Positions 20,693-30,108 of a DNA stretch of 64,000 bases are shown one piece after another (position 1 is the stretch's first letter; each line of letters starts with the position of its first letter). A program made the translations under genes and the position numbers. Under the pieces are notes generated by a model, which did not search any database, was not told where the DNA came from, and saw only the letters and a list, made by a program, of their open reading frames with translations. This stretch comes from Lasiosphaeria ovina (lineage: Eukaryota; Ascomycota; Sordariomycetes; Sordariales; Lasiosphaeriaceae), in contig JAULSN010000003.1 of NCBI GenBank assembly GCA_033439765.1, positions 5,704,001 to 5,768,000 on the forward strand, in the 5' to 3' direction.

Positions 20693-21735
20693 ATGCCTCG
20701 GCATTCGTCCTCGAGGCGAGAGACTCGTAGCCAGTCGCTCCGTGCTGCTTCTTCGTCACACCCCGCGGCTGATGGGGGTAACGATGGCACTATCGACCCC
20801 CGGCAGCTGCACATAATGAGCAATCCGCCCCCAGCCGAATCCATGGAAGCCCCCCCTGTCTTTGACACTGCAACCGCCTCGTACGCCCACGGCTCGGATT
20901 TGGCATATCAGCCGCCTTTCCAGGACTCCGCATTCCACGACTACCAGTTTGACGGCACCGCCAACTCGTACGGTTACGAATACGACTATTCGGAGAGTTT
21001 CCCATCTACTCTGCAGGCAGACAGCTCATAGAGCGCCAGTCCTCCAGAAATGAGCGGAAACGATATTCCCATCGACCCGAACCTCGAAAGTCTCTCAAGT
21101 TTCTCCGACCTCTCCTTGAATGCGCACTCTCCCGGCATCCCGGCCAACAACTACGGGTACACTCCTTCCCCAAGCGACTCCGACGCTCATTATGCGGGCC
21201 CTTCGATAGCAGCATCGCCATGGGCAGATCCAAATTCGACAGTGGCTTATCCAGCCACAACCAGCGTCAACGCTTACACACCCACCGGCAACATTCCTTC
21301 CGCGCTTGACGCCCAGTACGAAACGCAACAGCAAGACAACAGCGACTTCTCTGACGGTGCTCTCGGGCCGCCCTTTCTTTGCCATGACCCCGGCTGCGGG
21401 GAGTCGTTTGGTAGGAAATGCGATCGCGAGTAAGTTGGCCTAATCCCACCCCCCACCTGTCTAACATTTCCCCCGCTGACAACCCCTTTTCCTCCCCCCC
21501 CCTAAACAGTAAGCACAACAAGAAACACACCAAGCCCATCGGCTGCGAGTACTGCCCCGAGGGCTACTACCAGGGCACGGCGCAAAAGCGTGACTGGCAC
21601 CGCCACATGTGGACCAACCACCCCGAGACGGCCAGAGAGCTAGACGTCCCAAAGGAGGAAGGCCAGTGCCCCACGTGCGGCCAGAGGGGGCGCAAGGACA
21701 ATATCCGCCGTCACAGGAAGCAGCTGAGGCACTGA
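20693..21735 (+). CDS. C2H2-type zinc-finger protein
   Basis: The certain part is 21050-21429 joined to 21510-21735 (intron 80 nt, GTAAGT...ACAG). It encodes 'CHDPGCGESFGRKCDRDKHN' followed by 'KPIGCEYC', 'WHRHMWTNH' and 'CPTCGQRGRKDNIRRHRKQL', i.e. atypical C2H2 fingers at the C-terminus after a Ser/Tyr-rich disordered region. An upstream frame (20693-21028, 112 codons, similar composition) is in the same phase but separated by TAG 21029-21031. A 72-nt intron 20968-21039 (GTACGG...CCAG) would remove the stop and keep frame, giving 296 residues; otherwise translation starts at 21050 (201 residues). Likely a DNA-binding regulator; target unknown. Confidence 0.7.
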
Positions 21736-23929
21736 GCGTCTTGACATCGCTTAGGGGAAAAGTTACGGCCTTGTTGTCGTCTTCCCTCTTTGTGGGCTTT
21801 CCTCAAGTTTTGGTTTGGTTGTTTCAGGACATTCTTCATTTCCTTGTCACGGGTTTCTGTCTTGACGCTGCTGTTGTTGCTGCTGGGGCTGCTCGATATC
21901 TTGGTCTCCTTTTGTCAATCGTTTCCTTCCATGTTGCGGCTACTTCCCTTACTTCTTTCCTTATCACGGCCGTTTACCATTTTCCTTGTCTCTGCTTTCT
22001 GGTCACCCTCGCCAAGTCTGTTATTCTCCCACCTTTGCCTTCCATCCCAGCACCATCTCATTTATTTTCTCCGATGTTGCTGTCGTTCTGCTTTTAGCGT
22101 TGCCAAGGGGTTCTTTCGTTCAGCTTGCTTGCTAGTTCTACGCCTGGAAACCAATCGAATCACAACATCCCCCCCTTAAAGTCATTTGTTAGAAGCGGTG
22201 CAGCATCGACATGTGATCTTCTTTTGAAAGTGGTATAAATCGCTCGTAATTAACGCGTAACAAATGAGATTGTTGAACCGCGGCGCAAAATGCTGCCGCG
22301 TTGTATTATTATGGATCATCCCACCTTGATATTATGCGTGCATCCAACCCACTGGAAAGTTGACTTGTGTGCAGCGGATGGAGCCATGGAGCATAGTTTA
22401 GGTTGAGTTATCTCAGGGGTCGGTGCTCACTGTTTTGTAGGGTTAGGGTTATATATGGTATTCGAAGGAGACATCATTGTCGAGTGTCCGAACCCCCAAA
22501 AGCGGTTTAACTACCTGGTACCAGGAAGCTTTAGATCGTTACTCGCCAAATATAGAGCCACAGGTACCGGATAGGGATAATTGCATCATTGGCTACTTGC
22601 AGTTGTTTGTGTGGTTGAGCGATGTGAGTGACGTTAGCAGAACGGCAGCACACAGGCTCCATTACTTCATTGATGGGGGCCAAGAGGGTGCTAAATGAAC
22701 TGCCGAAAAGCTTTGCCGTGTTTGCGCAGGGGTAAGGCTCAGTATCTTGGTTGTAGGTGGCGTAGCATGGGGCTGAACCATCACCGAGTAGATTCCGGTC
22801 AAGTAGTTCCCTATTTCGCGACAAGTTGCAACCGGCTCTTGTTTTGGCAACCGATGTTGAGAGTTGCTTGTCGTGGGTGAACACGAGCTGAATTTAATGT
22901 TACGGCTTCTTCATGCCGTTGGCTAGGCCTGTGCGCTGCTCTAGTCCCCACGTTGGTTCGTGGCTCCGTGAACTCCGCGCGGGGGCGTGACTAGATGTTG
23001 TCATGTTGTGGGAGCTTTTGGTCGCATAGCAACTCTCAACTAACCTACATGACTGACATCTTCGCTGGGAGTCCTCATGGAACGAGCTAATCGCCTTTCT
23101 CCATATTAAACCTTTATGACGCAAGACATTGGTGATAAGAAGTGCCGGTAGCAGATTGACAGAGGCGGAAACGTCACACGATCTTGGCCTGGTAAACAGT
23201 AAACTTTCCACAGCCTGATCCTGCGCAATTAATCGTTTTAAGATGAAGGGTTTCCATGCCACCATCAAGAGGTTTCCAGCATCGCGAAGACAACCCGCGT
23301 TTGGCCGCCCAAACCCCTTCATGTTTTGGATCGGGGAGGAGACAAAGACCCGTGCGTCGAGCTCTGCCGTCCTTGCAGCGTGGCTTCAATATTCCCTTTG
23401 GAACCGTGTGCCCTATTGGTTTCGATTCTCGATTCCATGCATGGAAATCCTGCTTGTGTTTCGCCGGGGAGCTGGATGCACCAACCCTATTGTCTTTGCT
23501 GGAACGCGACAGGACTGCGCCGCATGCGCCGCTCGTGGAGCCACGGTTCCAGCAGCTCGGTCCTCTCCACCTCAGCCAACGGCATGACCAATGGCAGCCG
23601 CCTCCACCAGCAACAAGAGTGTCTGTGATGCAGTGCGTCGGAGACTAAGAATTACGAGACGGCTCGGAAATCGCTCGCATAATCTGCACCCGCTCCCGCC
23701 GTCTGCACCGCGGCCCGCCGCCCACATGGTCCAAGATGGTCCATATATGGACCTACAGGCTTTCCCCAGTCTCCCAGAAATCCATCATGACCCACTTCAC
23801 TTGTCTATGCAACCCCTGAGGGTTGCTAGTTCACACGCTAGACTCTCTCGAATTCCCGGGCTCCCTTGCTAGTAGCTTTCTTTCTCGACCTCACATCCTT
23901 CGTCAGATAGACACGCCAAAGCCGCCAAG
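21736..23929. other. intergenic, nothing recognised
   Basis: The first 350 bases are strongly T/C-rich, probably the 3' UTR of the zinc-finger gene. A short GGGTTAGGGTTA stretch at about 22440 is only two telomere-like units. No supported gene in 2.2 kb. Confidence 0.5.
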
Positions 23930-25393
23930 ATGGCATTCGATTCGGCCCTAGGCTACGACCCAAACGATAATCGCGCCCCGGTGCTCGAGATATCCATGTA
24001 TGTCATGGTGTCAGTCTCGCTACTCTTCCTCGGCCTGCGCTGCGGGTGCAAGGCGCGGTATGGCAAGCCGTTCGCCGTCGACGACTACATCCTGGTAGTA
24101 GCCTGGGTATGGAGTCTCGCTGCCTCCAAATCCATATGCGTCATGCTAGGTGGCTGACTCGAAAACAACAGATCTTTCTCGTCGCCTACACCGGCCTCGT
24201 CGTCTCGGCAACCAAGCACGGCCTCGGGCGGCATCTCAAGACGATCAGCCATGCAGACCAGGTTGAGGCCCACCGCCTGCTCGGCACGGCCGACTTCTTC
24301 GTCATCATCTCCATCGCCATTAGCAAGTCCTCGTTCGCGGTGACGCTGCTGCGCCTTACCTTCCACACGTGGCACAAGGCCCTGATCTGGACCATCATTA
24401 TCACTGTCAACCTGCTCATGTGGACGACAGCCATATTCATCTTTACGTCCTGTACGCCCCTCGGCCGCGTCTGGGATCCCACGGTGCCGGGAACGTGCTG
24501 GAACTCCAGGAGGCTGCTGGATTACAATGTTTTCTCCGGGGGTGAGTATTCCTTTCGTTCCCTCTTCAGGTTGCCGTACTCAGAGCGAGTCAACCTGACT
24601 TGAGACTTGGTAACACGTAGCTTGGTCGGCCTCGATGGACTTCGTCCTTGCCTTGTTTCCATGGCTGCTCATCATGCGCCTGAACATGCGGCGGGTCGAG
24701 AAGATTGGCGTCTGTATCGCCATGAGCCTAGGCGTGCTGTAAGCAATGAACTCTGCCTCGTTTCCTTGTAACAACCCGTTCCCGCTAATTAACTCACCAT
24801 GTGCTTCTCCAGGTCCGGCATCACAGGCGTCATCAAAACCGCATACATCAACCACAGTGTCGGGGAGTGGACCTGTACGTCATCACCCAACAATTTCTCT
24901 ACTTCAATCACTGACTCGTACCCTTCAACAACTAGACCAAGCAATCGACCTGTCCATCTGGGCCGGCGCTGAAACGGCCGTCGTCATCACCGCAGCATCG
25001 ATCCCGTTCCTACGTCTCGCGCTGCGGGAAGTGCGTGGCCGGGGATCGTCGGGCAACGCGGGCGGGAGCGGCAGCGGCCATCTGCGGCTCGACTCGCTCA
25101 CGCGCATCGGCGGTAACAAAGGCAATAACCAAGCGTCGGTCGTGTCCGGGGGCGGCCGATCTGCCACGGCGAGGGATACCAGAAAGCAGGGAGTTATAGG
25201 GGGGTTGAGTGACGACCGCAGCGATGTCAGTATCCTCGACGCCGAGGCCAAGGTCGGCGACGGGGTTATTACCAAGACCAGCACCGTCAAGGTCGATTAT
25301 TACCACGGCGCGTTGGGCAGTGACGGGGATCTCGAGCGCCAAGGGTGGGACGAGGATAAGGACCGGAGTGCTTCGCGGTCGAGGTCTCGCTAA
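23930..25393 (+). CDS. rhodopsin-like 7TM (PTH11-related) membrane protein
   Basis: Five exons (23930-24106, 24172-24541, 24621-24738, 24813-24874, 24936-25393) join in frame to 394 residues. The fold is the fungal 'rhodopsin domain' of PTH11-related GPCR-like proteins: TM1 'ISMYVMVSVSLLFLGLR', then 'VDDYILVVAWIFLVAYTGLV', 'SKSSFAVTLLRLTF', 'IWTIIITVNLLMWTTAIFIF' and 'SCTPLGRVWDPTVPGTC', whose Cys pair is conserved. Then come 'SASMDFVLALFPWLLIMRL' and 'LSIWAGAETAVVITAASIPF'. The tail after residue about 300 is polar and disordered. No CFEM domain precedes it. Acts at the plasma membrane; ligand unknown. A second gene of the same family lies at 28458-30108. Confidence 0.88.
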
Positions 25394-25858
25394 TTGCCTG
25401 AATTTTTGTGGTATTTTTAATGATTTCCCGTTCGAGATTGAGAGGCTGCTTCGTATTACGTACCTTATGCAATTGGTTCATGGCTGTATCACCGGAGACG
25501 TGCTTTCTTTCATCCCCAGTTGGGCCCCCGCTGCTTGGATTCGATACCCGTAGATACGTCGGTGCTTTTGTCTAGCTGTCGTGCAGCTTGATCGACATTC
25601 ACACCCTTATCTTCACTTTCTTTTTACTTCTTTTCAGCATGTTGACTTCGGGAACAGTTTCGGAGTCGATGATGACGTCATGTTTGACAACCCTTACCCT
25701 CATCACGCCACCCGACATGTCCTCCCTTCAAATTGGCAAAAGAACACCTGTTCGCATTCACTGTCCTTTTCCTCCAACCAAAACGTTTCAACAAAATATA
25801 TTTTTGCTCCCGACAACTACCTAGGTAAACAGTGAAAGCCAAACACCGGCGTGGAATA
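25394..25858. other. intergenic, nothing recognised
   Basis: Spacer between the 7TM gene and a small two-exon gene. It may contain a 5' untranslated exon of the latter (CTAG/GTAAACAG just before 25833), which cannot be resolved. Confidence 0.4.
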
Positions 25859-26116
25859 ATGATGCAACCAAATCCACTCTCGGATCGGGAGAAGGCGTTG
25901 GAGAACCAGTACATTCGAGAGAAGGAGTTGGGTCCCCCGATCCCCACCACCGGCTTGCGCACTTGCCATTTTTTTCTCGGGCTAACTTTTGCTCTCGGTT
26001 GCAGGAAGCAAATGGCGAAGGATCGAGCGGCGGCCAAAAAGGCACAGGCAGCCAAGGCGGGCACCGGTGGAGGAAGCCAAAACGCGCCCCAACAGGAAAG
26101 TGCAGAGCAGAAATGA
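25859..26116 (+). CDS. small basic helical protein
   Basis: Two exons, 25859-25926 and 26005-26116, with a 78-nt intron (GTTGGG donor is weak; GCTAACTT branch site and TTGCAG acceptor are good). The product is 59 residues: 'MMQPNPLSDREKALENQYIR' then a Lys/Ala-rich helix 'EKQMAKDRAAAKKAQAAKAG' and a Gln/Ser tail. The charged helix starting 'SDREKALENQYIREKE' recalls mitochondrial ATPase-inhibitor-like small proteins, but the resemblance is weak and the function is not assigned. Two adjacent ATG codons start the frame. Could also be a longer gene with an unseen 5' exon. Confidence 0.5.
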   Translation: MMQPNPLSDREKALENQYIREKELGPPIPTTGLRTCHFFLGLTFALGCRKQMAKDRAAAKKAQAAKAGTGGGSQNAPQQESAEQK

Positions 26117-26617
26117 TGTGGACGACACCAAATCCCGGGCGAGACCTTGTTCGATATTGGGCCAGAATCGGCATCAAGGAATGTACCAACTCGCATATAA
26201 TTAGCTTGACGAGATTGGAACTTTTGACAGGTTCCTATAATTGCCATGATTCCTGTGATGGTGCATTGAGAAAGCCGTAAAGTTCAAGATGGATATCATG
26301 GCGGATAAGACTGGGGAAGGAATGGCTGGTCAGTCCACATTTAACTTCCGCGTCTGGGCACTTGCCAATCTTGATGGAACGCACGCTGGAGTCGGGCCGT
26401 ATTTCTTGGGCCCCGTCTCTGCTTCTTAAGTTCACTCTTTTCTTCTTTGCCAACATTTCCATCCCTCACCAAGGCACATCCGCATCTTCTTGGAAAGCAG
26501 CATCACACTTGTTTCTCCATCTGTATCGCAGTTTATTTCCGTCGCCGACCAATCCACCCCCCAGCAAATTCCACCCACCACCGTATCGTTTGTCGTCGTG
26601 TCTGCCAATTAATCACA
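26117..26617. other. intergenic, nothing recognised
   Basis: Spacer and likely 5' leader of the next gene; pyrimidine-rich from about 26430 on. Confidence 0.5.
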
Positions 26618-27460
26618 ATGGCGGCAGCATTCGGCAATCTGCGCAACTCATTTGCCGACCCCAACGAACTCTGGGGCGGAGAATCTGATGACCCAGATCT
26701 TCCGGGCCCAGCCAACATCAGCTTTCGGTTCAGCCCCACGGGCGATCGCGCCAAAGGGGACTGGAAAGCGTGGATGCTGGTGACGGCCAAGGACATCCCG
26801 CAACTGATGAGGCAGGGCTTCCATTGGACCCAGGACAACATCGTTCATGAGGAGGGGTCCATAATGACCAATAACATTGATCCGGAGCTGGACAAGGAAG
26901 GGTACACCGTCAGGCGCCAGTATTTTCTCAAAGACATGTCGGGCCACTATTCGAAGTGGAAGGCATGGCTCAATGTCATGGCGCCGCGGACCGAAATCTT
27001 GAGCAAGTTCCCGGTCTCCCAGCTCAAGCCTACGCAGATCTACTACGCCAAAGCGCGCAACCACCGCCGCGAAACCTGCTACATATTCGACAGCAGCGAA
27101 CCCAAGTCCTGCTTTAACACCATATTCGAGGGCCAAGAGATGGTAGGGTTTTGGCCAAAGATGCCAGTGGAACTCTTTATGGATCCAGCCCTCCTTGGGC
27201 CTACAGTTGAGAAATCGCCAACATCAAACAGGCTTCCCGCCGCCGATGATACCGAAGCCATCCCCAGCCAGTCTGCGCCTGGTCAATCACCACCAGCTGG
27301 TAAGCCTTCCACCGTCGATGGTTACGAATTCCTGTCCAGCCCATCCGAGTCTGATCAATCACCACCAGCCGACAAGCTTCCCACCGCAGATGATACCAAA
27401 TACGTGGCCAGCCCGCCAACGTCTTGTCAGCCATCACCGTTCTTGAGCGCCAAAGGCTAG
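26618..27460 (+). CDS. orphan protein with C-terminal imperfect repeats
   Basis: Single exon of 280 residues from 'MAAAFGNLRNSF' to TAG 27458-27460. I do not recognise the family. Residues about 30-190 look globular ('DWKAWMLVTAKDIPQLMRQG', 'YFLKDMSGHYSKWKAWLNVM', 'ETCYIFDSSEPKSCFNTIF'). The last third is a set of imperfect repeats of about 30 residues built on 'SPPADKLPTADDTK', rich in Pro, Ser and Asp. The same frame remains open for 103 codons after the stop with similar composition, so the TAG may be a nonsense mutation, a readthrough site or a sequencing error. Confidence 0.6.
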   Translation: MAAAFGNLRNSFADPNELWGGESDDPDLPGPANISFRFSPTGDRAKGDWKAWMLVTAKDIPQLMRQGFHWTQDNIVHEEGSIMTNNIDPELDKEGYTVRRQYFLKDMSGHYSKWKAWLNVMAPRTEILSKFPVSQLKPTQIYYAKARNHRRETCYIFDSSEPKSCFNTIFEGQEMVGFWPKMPVELFMDPALLGPTVEKSPTSNRLPAADDTEAIPSQSAPGQSPPAGKPSTVDGYEFLSSPSESDQSPPADKLPTADDTKYVASPPTSCQPSPFLSAKG

Positions 27461-27769
27461 AGCTCTGACAAGCCCACGGATGGTGACTTACCGACGGCCA
27501 AGAAGGGCGACGATAAAATGGGCTCCGAGTCACTCTTCGTCTCTGGCTCTGGCGCGACTATGGATATCGAATCACCAACGGCGGATGTGGCCCCCACCGC
27601 CCCAATGTGCATCTCCGTCGCCCCAATGTCCATCTCCTTCTCCGACCCGTGTGTAGGTGAGAGCCTAGCGTCGACCAAGAAGTCACAGGCCTGCGCAGAC
27701 TCTAGCTTCGACGGGTCCGCGGGTAGGAGCCTACCAGCGGCCAAGAAACAGCGCAAGAGCGAGCCTTGA
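27461..27769 (+). other. in-frame continuation after TAG stop
   Basis: Same phase as the gene at 26618 and stop-free to TGA 27767-27769. It reads Ser/Pro/Lys-rich protein such as 'LPTAKKGDDKMGSESLF' and ends 'SLPAAKKQRKSEP', continuing the upstream repeat style. No GT-AG pair with good consensus was found that would splice around the stop. Confidence 0.5.
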
Positions 27770-28457
27770 GCGAGTCTTGAACGACTCTTTCAGGGCAAAA
27801 TCACCAGCGCCAGAGCCGTAGAGCTCGCAAGCGGCGGAGGAAGAGCTAGATGTGTTGGGTGTCTCTGTTTTCGTGCTGGGGATACTCATTGTTGGGATCC
27901 GCGCGATAGTTCTCACTTTGTGCGCGCGGAGAGATTAGCGAGTTTTGTTTTACAATAGGCTTTGACATGAATAATAATACAGCGTCTTACTATTGAGAAC
28001 GTTCACAGAGCGTCTCCACGTGCAGTCCAACATTTAAATGTTTAATAGCGCCGGAAACAGGAAAGGCTGACTGCCTTTCGGTTTGCCCTCAAGGATTTCA
28101 AACCGGAGACGGAAGTACTTGAAACCCTGTACATTCAAGCTCAAGTAGTCCTCTGCTGGTGGCTCGTGGCTCGAACGCTAAGTGGCTCGTATCCAGGCCC
28201 ATTCAACAAATGCACGATAGTCCACTTATCAATACATGTATCATTACCCATCTATCATGTCTTGTCTTCAAATCATGCAGACACTCATAAGAAAACACGG
28301 CAACCCAAATCCCGCCTCCTTTTTTACTCCGTTCGGTATTAATTAGCACGCCACAAAGGCCAAAAGGAAAGAAAGCAAAAGGCCGCCGGTCGCTAATACA
28401 ATTACGACAACGTAAAAGAAATCAGATGATATCAAAAGCCAATGGGTATCACAACGC
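27770..28457. other. convergent intergenic region
   Basis: Holds the 3' ends of the orphan gene (plus) and the 7TM gene (minus). Nothing else seen. Confidence 0.5.
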
Positions 28458-30108
28458 TCACACCTCCCCGCGCCTCTCCATCGCCGACATCTCGTACATG
28501 GATGACGGCTCGCTGCTCTGCTGGTCCGCCGAGTAGTGGTCCGCGTCCGCATCGTGGTCCGCGTCGTGGTGGTGGTCGTGGTACTCGATGGTGAACTCCT
28601 GCGTGTGCATGATGCCGCCGGCGCCGCGGCTCGCGGCCCTCGGCTCGTACGGGTTGTTGTTCGCCCCGGCTCTCTCGCGGTGCGACACTGCCACGGCGGG
28701 GAAGAGGCGGATCTTGTCGTTGTTTGGGGAGGCGGCGGACTTCATGTCGGGAGTTGACGGTGGCGGTGGCGGCGACATGCTGTCGTCGTCGTTGTTCTGC
28801 GCCACCGCTAGCTTCTCGTCGCGGCTGTTGGCCCACATCCCCCACGACGCTTTGCCGAGGCTCGGGCTCGTCGTCGACGAAGCGACTGCAGGGCTCTGGT
28901 CGCCGCTGGCCGCCGCCATCCTCCGCTGCTTCGAGGTGGGCGAGTAGCCCCGCGAGCTGTGCTGGTGCCGTCTGTTGCGCTTCTCGTTGAGGTCGCGGAA
29001 CAGCACCCGCATGACGGGGATGCAGCACGCCATGATGGTCGTGCCGATCTCGGCCGCCGACCACGTGAGCAGCCCAGTGCCATCGTCTGGGAGTGGCTGG
29101 GTTAGAACTTGTTGTTGGAAGGGAGAGGGGGAGGGAAAGCTAGGAGATAGAACGGCTGAACTCACAGGTGTAGCTCTCCTTGCCAAGTGTCAAGATGGTT
29201 GCCGACTTGACGAATGCCGTTGCGCCAGCGCTGTCACAGGGTTCCGGCATTAGCCCGCTGCGTTCCTCTTAACAGACGGCCAGGGAACTTACAATACGCC
29301 TATGCTCATAGCGATAGCCACACCCAGCTTGTCCCTGGCGTGCATCTGCAGGTTCCACACGAGGCGCCAGGGGACAAAGGCCAGGACGATGTCGCAGACG
29401 CCCGAGTAGACGCCCCAGAACACGCCAAACCCGTTGCTCGCGTCTGAGCTGATGCATGTGCCCTCCATGAAGGGGTTCCACGACTTGGCGATTGGTGCGC
29501 ACTTGAACCAGATGATGAACATGTTGGCCGCGGTGATGAGATTCATGGACACGAGCAGGAACCATATGAACTTGTTCAAGCCCCCTTCGGTCAGCCGCAG
29601 CAGCGTGATGGCAAAGGCCGTCTTTGACAGGGTGATGGCCATCAGGTTCACGGTACCCCCGAACTGGGGCCCAATGAGCCCGATGCTTGGTAGATTGGCG
29701 ATATCGATGTCGCAGGGGTATTTGCCCAACCCCAGATTGACTACTGTCTGGACAATGGCTGCGTTACCGATTTCACAAACCTACGGCGTGTCAGCGAATG
29801 CTCTCGTGGTACTAGATGGTTGGACCGGCAGGCGTTGGATTTACCCAGCTCAGAATGAGAACCCAATCATCCCACCACAGCCCCTTCAGCCTCCAGACCT
29901 TGCAGTAGACACGGACGGCCAGGAACACTGTTGACAGGACAACAAGTGTCCAGACGGCGGCGATGGTCTGGGGCCCCAGATCTGGGACCGGGCCAGTAGG
30001 CAGCCCGGCATACCGACGACCACAGTAGTCCAGGGGAGGGGATCCAGTACCCGGGTTGGGGTATGTTTGGGGTTGGGGGGCGGCCGTGCGGCCGTCAAGG
30101 CGCCACAT
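28458..30108 (-). CDS. rhodopsin-like 7TM membrane protein with His/Asp-rich tail
   Basis: Five-exon-type family member here built from four exons: 30108-29845, 29780-29293, 29230-29166 and 29086-28458, 481 residues; introns 64, 62 and 79 nt. Family marks include 'VWTLVVLSTVFLAVRVYCKV', 'WWDDWVLILSWVCEIGNAAI', 'LSKTAFAITLLRLTEG', 'NPFMEGTC', 'GVYSGVCDIVLAFVPWRLVW' and 'LTWSAAEIGTTIMACCIPVM'. The cytoplasmic tail of about 170 residues is disordered and contains a His/Asp-rich run, 'YHDHHHDADHDADADHYSAD', that could bind divalent metal. Acts at the plasma membrane; ligand unknown. Related in fold, but not closely in sequence, to the gene at 23930. Confidence 0.88.

Noticed and set aside
22436..22455. 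Telomere-like GGGTTAGGGTTA
   Set aside because: Only two units here and a similar short match near 9486; too short for an interstitial telomere or chromosome end.
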